The translations under genes were made by a program, and so were the position numbers. The notes beneath the pieces were generated by a model, which worked only from the letters and a program-made list of their open reading frames with translations, did no database searches and was not told the origin of the DNA. Positions 26,175-35,227 of a stretch of DNA of 45,501 nt are shown in pieces. Source of the stretch: Planktothrix sp. PCC 11201 (GTDB lineage Bacteria > Cyanobacteriota > Cyanobacteriia > Cyanobacteriales > Microcoleaceae); contig NZ_LT797701.1 in NCBI RefSeq assembly GCF_900009135.1, positions 554,385 to 599,885 of the forward strand. The letters run 5' to 3'. Within the stretch, counting starts at the first letter, position 1, and each line of letters begins with the position of its first letter.

Positions 26175-26684
26175 ATGGTAACAAAGAATATCAGAGCCGT
26201 TACTTACGTTCCACCGGACTATCATAAAAAACTGCGTCAGTACATGAAACGGCACAACTTAACTGAAAGTGCCGCTTTAGTTCAGATGATTAAACAGTTC
26301 TTTGATGGGGAACAACCTCAATTCAATTCTGAATTAAAAACTGAGGTCGAAGAAATTGTACAAGAGCAACTGAAACTGTTCAAAGAAGATATTGATCTTT
26401 TAAAAGATCAAATGTCTTTAATGCAGCAGTTATTAGACAAAAAAAACTCCAGCGAAACTAACCGTCGATCCTCAAATTCTGTGAATAGTAATCATCCCAG
26501 AAGTTTATTGAGGTTAACACCAAAAACAGAGGAAGAACTCACTCGTCGCTTAGGGGTAAATACAGGAAATGTTGCCAAAGAATTTTCTAAAGGTGCAGAA
26601 CATTTTAGTCATTGGAGTCAACAAAAAGATCCCAGTGGTATTGGTTGGCACAGACGGGGCGATGGTTTGTACTATCCTGTCTAA
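26175..26684 (+). CDS. RHH-like DNA-binding protein with coiled coil
   Basis: 169 residues. The N-terminal 45 residues (strand RAVTYVPPDYHKKLRQYMK, then helices HNLTESAALVQMIKQFF) resemble a ribbon-helix-helix DNA-binding unit. A coiled coil follows (about 52-92), then a polar linker. A C-terminal segment (about 112-169) has LTRRLGVNTGNVAKEFSKG, like a small helix-turn-helix, and ends in WHRRGDGLYYPV. I do not recognise a named family. No ribosome-binding site is evident; the leader may be short. The palindromes just upstream suggest it represses its own gene and the GTPase operon. Confidence 0.6.
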   Translation: MVTKNIRAVTYVPPDYHKKLRQYMKRHNLTESAALVQMIKQFFDGEQPQFNSELKTEVEEIVQEQLKLFKEDIDLLKDQMSLMQQLLDKKNSSETNRRSSNSVNSNHPRSLLRLTPKTEEELTRRLGVNTGNVAKEFSKGAEHFSHWSQQKDPSGIGWHRRGDGLYYPV

Positions 26685-26877
26685 ATAATCACATCATACT
26701 CGCATTTTTTTCTGATAACCTGCTACCACTAGGAATATTAAATTATGAGTTGTTTGAATGATTAGGGTGTAGCCAAAGTTTAGGGTTTGCACCCTGATCA
26801 ACTAAACCTTATAATTGCCTTAAAAGATTAATTTGTGGTCAAAATCCTTTGATTTTAGGTAACACCATAACTGATTA

Positions 26878-27246
26878 TTAATCCTCTATTTCTACCCAAA
26901 CCGTAACCGCAGCAACAGCAATCAACATTTCATCATTTTTGTCTTGAAATTCTTCAATTGCCCGTCCCTGTACCACCATTCCCCCATTTTCAACGGTAAG
27001 AGTTTTCTGTCCAAAGGGTAAAACTGCTAACACTTCTTCGGTTCTTACTTGTTCAGGATAGGGAACGGCCACTTGCACTTCTACAATCATTTGATTCGGA
27101 TGATCTAACCCGGCAACTTCCCAAATTCCGGGTAAAGCATTATGGGCGATCGCATTTCTTACCGCCCTCGCCGCGGCAACGGTGGGCTCCTGTCCGTGTT
27201 GATCCACACCCATTCCCATTTCAATCACAAATCGTTTTTTAGCCAT
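26878..27246 (-). CDS. Lin0512 family conserved protein
   Basis: 122 residues. The start MAKKRFVIEMGMGVDQHGQ, the following AARAVRNAIAHNALPG and the later VAVPYPEQV match the Lin0512 (TIGR02058) family of small proteins of unknown function. There is no signal peptide or membrane segment. It is convergent with the RHH-like gene; an AGGGTG...CACCCT stem lies between them. Confidence 0.85.
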   Translation of the reverse strand: MAKKRFVIEMGMGVDQHGQEPTVAAARAVRNAIAHNALPGIWEVAGLDHPNQMIVEVQVAVPYPEQVRTEEVLAVLPFGQKTLTVENGGMVVQGRAIEEFQDKNDEMLIAVAAVTVWVEIED

Positions 27247-27313
27247 AATTTTTTCGGTTATTTTTGACAGTATTTTAAGTTTATTCAGGAGATATTATAC
27301 TAGAAAAGTGATC

Positions 27314-28150
27314 TTAATGGCTAATAGCTTGAGTCGTATATTCAGAAGAATCATGGTCAGAAAGTGTTTCTAAACACTCAACATTGACATTCATTTGTGT
27401 CATTTCCACATCTCCAAAAATCGTCGCAAAAGCCGTATCAGCCGCATCTCGTCCCGTCCCTATTTTAATTAATCCATTGCGGGGTGCTAGACGGGTTGCG
27501 TCAAATAAATACCAGCGATCGCCTAAATAGGCTTCAAAATAAGCATGAAAATCCGGCGGTTGCAGTTTATAAGCATAACCCGAGGAAAACCGAGCCGGAA
27601 TATTTAAAGCTCGACAAAAGGCAATTCCTAAATGGGCAAAATCTCGACAAACCCCCGCCCGTTCAGTTACCGTATCAAAGGCAGAAGTATGTTGATCACT
27701 ACTCCCTGACAAATAAATAACATTATCATAAATCCAATTACAAATTGCCGTAATTCGGGAATAATCGGGGAGTAAATAGCCAAATTCCGATTGAGCTAAC
27801 CGCATTAATCGGTCAGATTGACAATAGCGGCTGGGATAAATATATTGTAGGATTTCTAGGGGAAGTTGAGCGATCGGAACTTCATGAATCGTTGTGGGAT
27901 TGGTTTCTTCATAAATCACATCAACAAGGGCTTGATAGGATAGGCAAAAGGTTCCCGAGGATACATTAATCCGCAGATAACGATTGCCTAAAACCGGATT
28001 CAAATATTCCTCATAATAGAGATGGGGATCTAACTTTAGAGATTCTTCTAATATCCGTTGATTGCGGGTTTTAGCAACATTAATATTAAAAATAAATGTA
28101 CTATAGTCCCTGACTTCATACTCTAGTTGACAACCCACTTTAAATTTCAT
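27314..28150 (-). CDS. Transglutaminase-like cysteine protease-fold protein
   Basis: 278 residues. An N-terminal beta-rich domain (about 1-100) precedes a transglutaminase core. The triad is visible as Cys168 (RAGVCRDFAH), His202 (DFHAYFEAYL) and Asp217 (LFDATRL). Bacterial proteins of this type are peptidases or amide-forming enzymes of mostly unknown target; the N-terminal domain fits the bacterial transglutaminase N class. No export signal is seen, so it should be cytosolic. It directly follows the secreted-protein gene, 6 bp apart, on the same strand. Confidence 0.88.
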   Translation of the reverse strand: MKFKVGCQLEYEVRDYSTFIFNINVAKTRNQRILEESLKLDPHLYYEEYLNPVLGNRYLRINVSSGTFCLSYQALVDVIYEETNPTTIHEVPIAQLPLEILQYIYPSRYCQSDRLMRLAQSEFGYLLPDYSRITAICNWIYDNVIYLSGSSDQHTSAFDTVTERAGVCRDFAHLGIAFCRALNIPARFSSGYAYKLQPPDFHAYFEAYLGDRWYLFDATRLAPRNGLIKIGTGRDAADTAFATIFGDVEMTQMNVNVECLETLSDHDSSEYTTQAISH

Positions 28151-28156
28151 ATTTCC

Positions 28157-28960
28157 CTACCTCTTAACTAACTTAAGTTGATATCGATATAACGCCACCG
28201 GATGACCACTTGCCTCAAAGAAATTGGGATCTTTAGGGGATAAATAAACCGCCGTTACCTGATCTGCAACAATTGATCCCACTTCCGATTTTACTTGATA
28301 AGCTGTGGTGGTTTCGACTTCATTCAAATAAATTTGAGAGGAACTTTCAAACAATTGTTGACTGATTTCTGTTGCAATAAACCGATCCTCACTGGGAATT
28401 TCACTACTTCGACCCGTCACCGTTGAAGTTAATTCCAGATTTCCAGGTAAAACCGTAAGTTGACGATTAGGATTAGTTGGATCGATCCTAACCGATAAAA
28501 TCCCATTTTCTCCCAAAGTTGCCTTGCCAATATTAAAGCTATTAAAAGCGCGATCGCCCACTATCTTAAGAGAGATTTTATCATTATTTTCTGAGTCTAA
28601 ACCTAGTTGTGGAAAAAATAAAGTTAGGGGAAAAATCTGTAACTTAGGTAAGGATTCCACCCGTTTAAACCGAACCTGAAACTGAAGCGGTTGATTCAGA
28701 AATTCGGAACCATTTTTAAACCCAGGAGTGGTAATTTTAGGCGCGAGGGGAGCCACTTTATCTACTAACGTACTCGTCACCTCCCATTCCCCCTCCATCC
28801 ATGCGGGATAATACAAATCTTCTTTCACCGCTTGTACCATCGGTTTATGATTCCAATTGGGAAACGCCGACAAACGGTCTGCCAACTGTCCCGCTTGAGC
28901 TTGGGTTTCTCCAACGATTAAACCCACAATTAAACTAAGAATCAGAATTAATTTTTTCAT
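28157..28960 (-). CDS. Secreted conserved cyanobacterial protein (DUF6816-like)
   Basis: 267 residues from the ATG at 28960. A longer frame to 29101 would read through an intergenic GGGCGAG...CTCGCCC repeat and overlap the next gene, so it is rejected. The N-terminus MKKLILILSLIVGLIVG with a following A-Q-A is a signal peptide. The mature part has YYPAWMEGEWEVTST and the ending P-V-A-L-Y-R-Y. It resembles a lipocalin-like family found in cyanobacteria and plastids; the function is unknown and the family name is my best recollection. It sits upstream of the transglutaminase-like gene. Confidence 0.6.
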   Translation of the reverse strand: MKKLILILSLIVGLIVGETQAQAGQLADRLSAFPNWNHKPMVQAVKEDLYYPAWMEGEWEVTSTLVDKVAPLAPKITTPGFKNGSEFLNQPLQFQVRFKRVESLPKLQIFPLTLFFPQLGLDSENNDKISLKIVGDRAFNSFNIGKATLGENGILSVRIDPTNPNRQLTVLPGNLELTSTVTGRSSEIPSEDRFIATEISQQLFESSSQIYLNEVETTTAYQVKSEVGSIVADQVTAVYLSPKDPNFFEASGHPVALYRYQLKLVKR

Positions 28961-29060
28961 TTTTTTATAAGGAATAGGAAACATATAATCTGTAGGGGCG
29001 AGGTTTTCTCGCCCAAAACCATAGCCGTTTTTAAACATCCCAAAATTTGGATGATTAATC

Positions 29061-29465
29061 CTACAAACTTTCCAGGGGAGTTGGTTCCCAAACTTCCCCA
29101 TATTGTTCTTTTAAACCTTGCCAATTTTCCACCTGTCCTGGCTCATATTCTCCGGGTTTTCCCCATTGTAAAAAGGCACTTAACGCTACTTCATTTTGTT
29201 CATTCAGGAACCGAATAGCATAGGTAGTAAAATTGCCCCGTTTCGCTTCTCCGGTTTCAAATTTTACCTGTTTAATATGATCCATATTTAGATGAAATTC
29301 AAAACCCTCGGTGTGCATATTCGCATATTTTCCTTTGGGTAATTCTGCATAAAATAGTTTTTCAATCTTTCCCCGTACTTCTAATACAGCCGAACTACTG
29401 GTTACAATTAACCGTAAAGTTCCTAAACTTTCACAATCTTCTAAAAACGCTTTGAGATTACCCAT
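29061..29465 (-). CDS. ChuX/HutX-like heme-utilisation family protein
   Basis: 134 residues. The pattern LGTLRLIVTSSSAVLEVRG, GKYANMHTEGFEFHLNMD and LQWGKPGEYEPGQV resembles the half-sized HutX/ChuX fold. That fold handles heme in pathogens as a carrier or heme-degrading partner. No heme transporter is adjacent, so the role here is open; it could bind a tetrapyrrole of photosynthesis. It is single-domain and cytosolic. The neighbours on the same strand are phoH upstream and the secreted protein downstream. Confidence 0.5.
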   Translation of the reverse strand: MGNLKAFLEDCESLGTLRLIVTSSSAVLEVRGKIEKLFYAELPKGKYANMHTEGFEFHLNMDHIKQVKFETGEAKRGNFTTYAIRFLNEQNEVALSAFLQWGKPGEYEPGQVENWQGLKEQYGEVWEPTPLESL

Positions 29466-29553
29466 GGTTCAAGTTCCCAATTTAATTAGTTTTTAAGACT
29501 TAATTTTACTAGATTTTTGGGAACTTCAACTTAAATCTTTTTGAGATATATTT

Positions 29554-30513
29554 TTACTTAGGCTTTTCATGCTTTTCATAAGCCGCCACAATCCTCTGTA
29601 CCAAGGAATGACGCACCACATCCGCTTGAGAAAATTCACAAAACGCAATTCCCTCAACATTTTTTAATATTTTTAAAGCCGTTGTTAATCCCGATGTTTG
29701 ATTGGGTAATAAATCCGTTTGGGTAATATCTCCGGTGACCACCATTCGAGAACCAAACCCTAAGCGAGTTAATACCATTTTCATCTGACCCGGGGTAGTA
29801 TTTTGGGCTTCATCTAAAATCACAAAGGAATTGTTTAACGTCCGACCCCGCATATAAGCAATGGGAGCCACTTCAATTACCCCGCGTTCCATTAAATTTG
29901 CCGTTTTTTCCGGGTCAATTAATTCATACAACGCATCATATAATGGTCGTAAATAGGGATTAACTTTTTGTTGTAAATCTCCAGGTAAAAACCCCAATCT
30001 TTCCCCAGCTTCCACCGCCGGGCGAGTTAAAATTAACCGTTCATACTGATCAGATAATAGGGCTTGTAACGCTAAAATTGCCGCCAAATAGGTCTTTCCT
30101 GTTCCCGCCGGGCCAATACAAAAGACTAAATCATTGCTACGCATCGCCTGGATATATTGGCGTTGACGAAAAGTTTTTGCCCGAATTTCTACTCCTCGCC
30201 TGGTCTTCGCCAAAACATCACGCTGAATATCTTTAAAAACATCCTCTTGATGAGTATTAATTGCATGGCGCGCCGTCAGGATATCCACAGAACTAATCGG
30301 TTTTCCATCTTTCCATAACTCGCTCAAAGATGTAACTAATTTTTGACACAATTGAATCTGACTGGCGGTACCACTGATTAGCAATTCCTGTCCTCGCATA
30401 ACTAGTTCAGCCCCCGTTTGTTGAGATAGAACTTTAAGATTATCTTCTTGATAACCAGAAAGCGCCATGGCACTTTCCATACTGGGTAACCCAAGGGTGA
30501 ATCGCTCAGTCAT
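29554..30513 (-). CDS. phoH: PhoH family ATPase (YbeZ-like)
   Basis: 319 residues. Walker A is GPAGTGKT at about 143-150, with the PhoH hallmarks RPAVEAGERLGFLPGDL, the PYLRPLYDAL segment, FVILDEAQNTTPGQMKM and VTGDITQTDL (sensor motif). An N-terminal KH-like region (about 1-85) precedes it. PhoH/YbeZ partners with YbeY in rRNA maturation; the biochemical role is an RNA-linked ATPase or helicase. It lies downstream of rpsP and khpA on the same strand, with a 290-bp gap. Confidence 0.95.
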   Translation of the reverse strand: MTERFTLGLPSMESAMALSGYQEDNLKVLSQQTGAELVMRGQELLISGTASQIQLCQKLVTSLSELWKDGKPISSVDILTARHAINTHQEDVFKDIQRDVLAKTRRGVEIRAKTFRQRQYIQAMRSNDLVFCIGPAGTGKTYLAAILALQALLSDQYERLILTRPAVEAGERLGFLPGDLQQKVNPYLRPLYDALYELIDPEKTANLMERGVIEVAPIAYMRGRTLNNSFVILDEAQNTTPGQMKMVLTRLGFGSRMVVTGDITQTDLLPNQTSGLTTALKILKNVEGIAFCEFSQADVVRHSLVQRIVAAYEKHEKPK

Positions 30514-30648
30514 TAGATATTACAAAATTGGTTTTTTTGGTACTAATTTTCAAGACTTAAAAGTTGGGTAAAAAGGTATAAAGTATAAATATAGCTAAAA
30601 TATGATGACTTTTATTATAAAAATTGAAAACCAAATTACCACTACCCA

Positions 30649-30722
30649 TTCGCAATTCGTAATTCGCAAGAGAAGACGTTGGGCAAAATTGTTAGGGTTG
30701 GTTAAACCCAATTCTGCCCAAC
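30649..30722. repeat. Heptads plus inverted repeat between phoH and khpA
   Basis: TTCGCAA, TTCGTAA and TTCGCAA run in tandem at 30649-30669. A stem-loop follows: GTTGGGCA (30678-30685) with TGCCCAAC (30715-30722), with partial inner pairing around GGGTT/AACCC. This is dispersed repeat DNA inside the rpsP-khpA-phoH group. The remaining 30514-30802 gap shows nothing else that I can name. Confidence 0.7.
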
Positions 30723-30802
30723 AGGAGAAAACTAATCCAACGACTTAACCCGCCTTGAGCAATGGTTAGGGCTTCACTGCTAAGAACAAAATTAAGATCA
30801 CC

Positions 30803-31252
30803 TCATTCTTCATATCTTCGGTTCAAACGAGGCTTAGAAGGGGCTGAACGGACTGGACGAGCTTGATCCGAATATTGACCAGGGGAGCGCTGATTAAAGC
30901 TCTCCCTGGGTTCCCTAGGACTCGCGGGCTCATCGGACTCGCCATTGTTGTAGATATCCAAATAGACCGTTTCACCAGAAGATGCAGCCAGGGCCGTTAA
31001 AACCATCCGAATCGCTTGAATATTGCGTCCTCCGCGACCATAAACCCGTCCCTTATCTTCGGCTTCTACAGCTAACCGAATCCAAGTTCTGCGTAGGCCA
31101 GAAAAACGTTCACAATCGACCTTCAGGGATTCTGGAAATTCCAAAAACGGCTTGAGTAAAAACCGCACCAGTTCGTCATAACTGGGACTAGACTGCGGAT
31201 TCTGCGACAGTGGCTTCGGGTTGGACTCCAGACTTGAGTAGTTCAAAAACAT
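30803..31252 (-). CDS. khpA: KH-domain RNA-binding protein KhpA
   Basis: 149 residues. The KH fold spans about 24-105, with [18 protein letters not shown] and the GxxG loop [17 protein letters not shown]. KhpA proteins bind RNA, often with KhpB, and affect division and translation. The Arg/Pro/Ser-rich tail (about 106-149) is a disordered extension. The ATG overlaps the end of rpsP by about 65 nt, and no later in-frame ATG exists before the KH core, so translation is probably coupled to rpsP. The gene order rpsP-khpA is widely conserved. Confidence 0.93.
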   Translation of the reverse strand: MFLNYSSLESNPKPLSQNPQSSPSYDELVRFLLKPFLEFPESLKVDCERFSGLRRTWIRLAVEAEDKGRVYGRGGRNIQAIRMVLTALAASSGETVYLDIYNNGESDEPASPREPRESFNQRSPGQYSDQARPVRSAPSKPRLNRRYEE

Positions 31253-31475
31253 TTTCTTTTCTCAGGATGTCACGCACAGTATCAGTCGGTTGTGCCCCTT
31301 GCTGTAGGCGACGGATAATGCCAGCCTTATCCAATCGAACTTCGTCGGTTCTGGGATTGTAGAAGCCCAGTTCTTCTAGGGGACGACCATCTCGGCGAGA
31401 CAAACTATTCATCGCCACAATGCGGTAACTAGCTTCCCGCTTTTTTCCGAATCTCTTTAAACGCAGTTTGATCAT
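31188..31475 (-). CDS. rpsP: 30S ribosomal protein S16
   Basis: 95 residues from the ATG at 31475, where the protein begins [20 protein letters not shown] longer frame to 31586 is not used, because S16 always starts at this point. The later motifs [15 protein letters not shown] and the [16 protein letters not shown] segment are standard. S16 binds 16S rRNA in early 30S assembly. It overlaps the start of khpA. In many genomes ffh lies upstream, but here an ion-channel gene is divergent instead. Confidence 0.97.
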   Translation of the reverse strand: MIKLRLKRFGKKREASYRIVAMNSLSRRDGRPLEELGFYNPRTDEVRLDKAGIIRRLQQGAQPTDTVRDILRKENVFELLKSGVQPEATVAESAV

Positions 31476-31566
31476 TATTGATGCAAAACACTTCTCTATG
31501 GATTGTAAGCTATTTTTCAACAACCGAGTCATTTGTTTGGGATAAACTTTAGCCAACACTTGCTGT

Positions 31567-32688
31567 ATGGGCGATTCACCCCTCAAAACGACTCAAACCG
31601 TCAGAAATATTATGCCATCACCCATTCTATCCCACTGGATTGACCTTAAAAAAAATAGTCGTAAATTTCTATTCCCCGCTTTGGGTATTGTTGCCCTAAT
31701 CTTGATTTTACAGATCGGGAAACATTTCCGTACCCCGACCCCGCCCAAAAACTCATCCGTTTATCAACCCCTAACCGAAATTCCCGCCACCGCCCAAAAA
31801 GTCACCGTTGGGGTTTTTGCTCAAAATATTTATGAACTGAATGCTTCGAGCAATACTTATTATATGGATTTCTATTTATGGTTACGTTGGAAAGGCAAAA
31901 TTGACCCCATTGCTAACTTAGAATTTATGAACGGTGTTGAAGACTGGGGAAGAATCATCGAGCCCGCCTATCCCGAACCCAAAAAACTCAAAGATGGCAG
32001 TTTATATCAAATTATGCGGGTAGAAAGTCGATTTCGAGAACCCTTTGAATTTTCCCGTTATCCCCTAGATGAACAACGGTTAGGGGTAACAATTGAAAAT
32101 GCCGTTTATCCATTAAATCAGTTAGTCTATGTCGCAGATACAAAAGAATCCGGTTATGCCGCCGATTTAACTGTTCCCGGATGGAAAATTAGAAATTCTG
32201 CAATTAAGACTTTATCCCATCCCTATCCCTCTAATTTTGGTGATTTAGACGAAGGAAAAAATAACTCGATTTATTCTACCCTGCGGTTTGAAATGCACAT
32301 TTCCCGTCCCCTGAGTTTCTTTACCTGGAAATTATTACTCCCGTTATTTGTAGTTTTGTTTTCTAGTTGGGGTTCCTTATTACTTTATCCCATCTATATT
32401 GACTCTCGAATTATTCTTCCCGTCACCGCTTTATTAACGATTGTATTTCTGCAACAGTCCTATTCCGATGCTTTACCTGATGTTGGGTATTTGGTTTTAT
32501 TAGATAAAATCTATGCCTTAGTCTATGTTTTAATTATTGCCGGGATTTTAGAAACTATTATTACCGCAGATTGGATCAAAAGTGAACATCCCGAATCCAT
32601 TGTCCGAGTCAAGAAACTTGACCGATGGTTTTTAATCGCAAATATCGTGATTTTATCGGGGGGAATGATTCTATTTTTGCTATTTTAA
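31567..32688 (+). CDS. Pentameric ligand-gated ion channel (prokaryotic Cys-loop superfamily)
   Basis: 373 residues. The start is uncertain; an ATG at 31612 is an alternative and neither has a clear ribosome-binding site. A hydrophobic segment at about 35-51 precedes a beta-rich extracellular domain (about 75-245) with the Cys-loop equivalent YPLDEQRL at 165-172, lacking the cysteines as in GLIC. Four helices follow: M1 about 251-275, M2 280-299, M3 306-333 and M4 353-373. The M2-M3 turn [12 protein letters not shown] is typical. The family forms ligand- or proton-gated pores in the inner membrane. The extra N-terminal helix has no obvious cleavage site. It ends in a strong terminator. Confidence 0.85.
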   Translation: MGDSPLKTTQTVRNIMPSPILSHWIDLKKNSRKFLFPALGIVALILILQIGKHFRTPTPPKNSSVYQPLTEIPATAQKVTVGVFAQNIYELNASSNTYYMDFYLWLRWKGKIDPIANLEFMNGVEDWGRIIEPAYPEPKKLKDGSLYQIMRVESRFREPFEFSRYPLDEQRLGVTIENAVYPLNQLVYVADTKESGYAADLTVPGWKIRNSAIKTLSHPYPSNFGDLDEGKNNSIYSTLRFEMHISRPLSFFTWKLLLPLFVVLFSSWGSLLLYPIYIDSRIILPVTALLTIVFLQQSYSDALPDVGYLVLLDKIYALVYVLIIAGILETIITADWIKSEHPESIVRVKKLDRWFLIANIVILSGGMILFLLF

Positions 32689-32704
32689 AATCAAGGATTC
32701 TGTC

Positions 32705-32741
32705 GGTTGGGTTTCTCGAAGTTTAACCCAACCCTTTTTTT
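32705..32741 (+). terminator. Rho-independent terminator after the ion channel gene
   Basis: GGTTGGGTT (32705-32713) and AACCCAACC (32725-32733) with an 11-nt loop, followed by C and seven T. It lies 17 nt after the stop codon. Confidence 0.88.
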
Positions 32742-32777
32742 CTGTTAGTTTGATTTTATTCCAGATTAGTTACAAAT

Positions 32778-33002
32778 TCAATCATTTATTCTATGACGCT
32801 GACCTAAAATATAAGGTGCAGATTGTAGAATTACTGTTTTACCACATCCAACACCAATTAACAGAAAAGCTGACTTTCTCCCTTGACTACGTTTTGGGTT
32901 TAATTCACCTTTAACTGCTAAGTCATGCAGTTTTAATAAGGATTGCTCTTGGTGAGGATAAAGTTCTGTTTTATGCTTTTGATATTCAATCTCTAAGTAT
33001 AG
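32778..33002 (-). pseudogene. Fragment of a DEAD/DEAH-type helicase
   Basis: An open stretch without a start codon. The readable part (from E-Y-Q-K-H-K-T-E-L-Y-P-H-Q) looks like the Q-motif region of an SF2 helicase or restriction subunit, followed by AFLLIGVGCGKTVIL, which is helicase motif I. It stops soon after (R-I-N-D, then TGA). Everything after motif I is absent. It overlaps the end of the PIN-like gene in another frame, so it is the remnant of a deletion or fusion event. Confidence 0.6.
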
Positions 33003-33219
33003 CTAGTTCTTCATTAGCAATATTGAACTGTGGCAAATTTTGCTGAAATGACAAGTTACGATCAACGGTAATAAAAACATCAAACTCTGTCTCTGCTAAA
33101 CCAAGGAGTTGACCATTTTTAATTCCTGACCATCCCATTTGGGGAACTGTTTTGACCTCATAACCAACAAATTCTCTAGCCAACCTACGATCTATACACT
33201 CATCCAAGAGAATCTTCAT
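32986..33219 (-). CDS. DUF5615 PIN-like protein, C-terminally truncated
   Basis: 77 residues. The start MKILLDECIDRRLAREFVG, the later VPQMGWSGIKNGQLLGLAE and FDVFITVDRNLSFQQN are the signature of DUF5615, a PIN-like toxin family, with active-site acids at Asp7, Glu8 and Asp53. Normal members continue for about 30 more residues after the F-x-I-A strand. Here the frame runs into unrelated sequence (N-E-E-L-A-I-L-R-D) and stops. The active-site part remains, so activity cannot be excluded, but the gene looks broken. Its ATG follows the stop of a small upstream frame by one nucleotide. Confidence 0.75.
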   Translation of the reverse strand: MKILLDECIDRRLAREFVGYEVKTVPQMGWSGIKNGQLLGLAETEFDVFITVDRNLSFQQNLPQFNIANEELAILRD

Positions 33220-33220
33220 A

Positions 33221-33352
33221 TTAGGCTACCCTGCTGAACAGTTGTTTTTTAGCTTCTTCTAGCAAGGCAATAATTTGTTCTCTACTAACAGTTGGAAATC
33301 CATTAGTTAATATTAATCCCTCAGATAGAGATTTATTTTCTAGTTTAACCAT
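33221..33352 (-). CDS. Short DUF433-like antitoxin remnant (43 residues)
   Basis: The sequence includes LILTNGFPTVSREQIIALLEEAKK. This resembles the C-terminal helices of DUF433 proteins, the usual partners of DUF5615. The N-terminal DNA-binding part is missing. The stop TAA is followed after one base by the PIN-like ATG, the expected coupling. It is probably the decayed antitoxin of the same module; it could instead be a minimal, still translated form. Confidence 0.5.
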   Translation of the reverse strand: MVKLENKSLSEGLILTNGFPTVSREQIIALLEEAKKQLFSRVA

Positions 33353-33427
33353 TTTTACCGGGATTGGGTGCGATCGCTTATAATTAAACTAACTCCATCA
33401 TCTTTCACCCGTCTCAATAATAAGCAA

Positions 33428-33464
33428 TAAAAAGAAACCCAATTTCTTCAAGAAATCAGGTTTC
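33428..33464 (-). terminator. Terminator of the ndhF-ndhD transcript
   Basis: On the minus strand a long imperfect stem runs from 33464 to 33434: GAAACC with GGTTTC outside, ATTTCTT with AAGAAAT inside. Five T then follow (A at 33429-33433 on the plus strand). It begins 28 nt after the ndhD stop. Confidence 0.75.
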
Positions 33465-33491
33465 AGCGAATCACTAATATTTGATAATTAA

Positions 33492-35078
33492 CTAATTGCC
33501 AATTTTAGGCGCGGTCACAGACAGGAATTTCCATCTACTCGGTTTAACTTCTGGCGTTTTTTGCGCTAAAGTCGGAACGGAATGCCGCATTAATGCTGTT
33601 AACTGTGTGGTGGTAGAATCATAGACCTGGGTTAATATTTTGGGATATAATCCAATCCCAATAATCGGCACCAATAAACAGGCAATGATGAACACTTCCC
33701 GGGGTTCGGCATCCACCAGTTTTTCGTTTTTAACTAACTCTTTATTCTCGGGGCCGTAGAGAATTTCACGCAACATCGACAGCAGATAAATTGGAGTTAA
33801 AACCACTCCAATGGCGGCTAATAAAATCACAATGACTTTAAAAGTTGGGTTATAGGCATCGCTAGTGGCAAACCCAATAAACACCATTAATTCAGCCACA
33901 AATCCACTCATTCCAGGTAAGGCTAGGGAAGCCATACTGCAAGCTGTCCACATGGCGAAGACCTTTTTCATCTTGACGCCAACCCCACCCATTTCATCCA
34001 ACATCAAGGTATGGGTGCGGTCGTAGGTACAGCCGACTAAAAAGAATAAACTTGCCCCAATTAACCCGTGGGAAACCATTTGTAACATCGCCCCACTCAT
34101 ACCAATATCGGTGAAGGATGCCATCCCAATTAATACAAACCCCATATGGGAAATTGAGGAATAGGCGATTTTGCGCTTGAGGTTTCTTTGGGCAAAGGAG
34201 GTAAAGGCGGCATAGACAATATTTACCACCCCCAAAATTACTAAAATCGGGGCAAAAGTCGCATGGGCATCGGGTAACATTCCGACGTTCATTCTTAGTA
34301 AGGCATATCCCCCCATTTTTAACAGAATGCCTGCGAGTAACATATGGGCGGGGGCAGTGGCTTCTCCATGGGCATCGGGAAGCCAAGTATGCAGGGGGAA
34401 AATCGGTAATTTCACTCCATAGGCAATGAGAAACCCACCATATAATAACAGTTGTAAATTCAGGGGATAGTGTTTAGAAGCGATCGCCTGCATATCAAAA
34501 GTGACCGTATCCCCAAAGAAGGCCATGGCTAAAGCCCCGACCAGGATAAAAAGAGAACCTCCTGCTGTATAAAGAATAAATTTTGTAGCAGCATAGAGGC
34601 GTTTTTTCCCACCCCAAATTGATAGAATTAGGTAAACTGGAACTAATTCCAATTCCCAAACTAAAAAGAACAGCAACATATCCTGTACCGCAAAGACAGC
34701 AATCTGTCCGCCGTACATTAATAACATCAGAAAATAGAATAATTTGGGTTTGAGGGTGACCGGCCAAGCGGCTAAAGTCGCTAAAGTGGTGATAAATCCG
34801 GTCAAAATAATTAAGGGCATGGATAACCCATCGGCTCCCACCGACCAATTTAAGTCTATTTGGGGAACCCAAGCATATTTTTCTACCAGTTGTAACCCTG
34901 GGGTCTGAAAATCGTATCCCGTATTAAAACCATAAATCAGAATAGCAAAATTGATCAGCCCCACAATTAAAGCGTACCATCTCACCGTTTTTCCATCTTT
35001 ATCGGGAATAATTGGAATGAATAATGCCGCGATAACTGGAAATAAGATGGTAATTGTTAGCCAAGGAAAATGTTCCAT
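33492..35078 (-). CDS. ndhD: NAD(P)H-quinone oxidoreductase subunit 4 (NdhD1 type)
   Basis: 528 residues with about 14 membrane helices. This is a proton-pumping antiporter-like subunit of the thylakoid NDH-1 complex, used in respiration and cyclic electron flow. Motifs include the [12 protein letters not shown] segment (helix-5 Glu), [20 protein letters not shown] and [15 protein letters not shown]. Adjacency to ndhF points to the NdhD1/F1 type (NDH-1L) rather than the CO2-uptake copies, which travel with cup genes. It is separated from ndhF by 149 bp that hold a 66-bp inverted-repeat element. Confidence 0.95.
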   Translation of the reverse strand: MEHFPWLTITILFPVIAALFIPIIPDKDGKTVRWYALIVGLINFAILIYGFNTGYDFQTPGLQLVEKYAWVPQIDLNWSVGADGLSMPLIILTGFITTLATLAAWPVTLKPKLFYFLMLLMYGGQIAVFAVQDMLLFFLVWELELVPVYLILSIWGGKKRLYAATKFILYTAGGSLFILVGALAMAFFGDTVTFDMQAIASKHYPLNLQLLLYGGFLIAYGVKLPIFPLHTWLPDAHGEATAPAHMLLAGILLKMGGYALLRMNVGMLPDAHATFAPILVILGVVNIVYAAFTSFAQRNLKRKIAYSSISHMGFVLIGMASFTDIGMSGAMLQMVSHGLIGASLFFLVGCTYDRTHTLMLDEMGGVGVKMKKVFAMWTACSMASLALPGMSGFVAELMVFIGFATSDAYNPTFKVIVILLAAIGVVLTPIYLLSMLREILYGPENKELVKNEKLVDAEPREVFIIACLLVPIIGIGLYPKILTQVYDSTTTQLTALMRHSVPTLAQKTPEVKPSRWKFLSVTAPKIGN

Positions 35079-35147
35079 AGATCAAGCACTAAATGAAGGA
35101 ATTAAAATTAAGCTACAATCAGTTAGCACGTCTAACCACTGTCAACT

Positions 35148-35213
35148 GGTACGGGCGGGTTCCATTAGATATTTGTTAATTATATAAATCTTGATGAACC
35201 CGCCCCTACAAAT
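35148..35213 (-). repeat. 66-bp inverted-repeat element, copy 1 (MITE-like)
   Basis: The ends are TGTAGGGGCGGGTTC and AACCCGCCCGTAC in minus orientation, with an AT-rich centre. It aligns without gaps to the copy at 38138-38203 with 13 mismatches in 66 positions by my count. It sits between ndhF and ndhD. There is no coding capacity. Confidence 0.8.
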
Positions 35214-35227
35214 GATAACTGATGAAT

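Noticed and set aside
28961-29101. N-terminal extension of the secreted protein
   Set aside because: It reads through an intergenic repeat, overlaps the neighbouring gene, and would bury the clear signal peptide that starts at 28960.
31476-31586. N-terminal extension of rpsP
   Set aside because: S16 begins at M-I-K-L-R-L-K-R-F; the extra residues match nothing in the family and cross the divergent promoter region.
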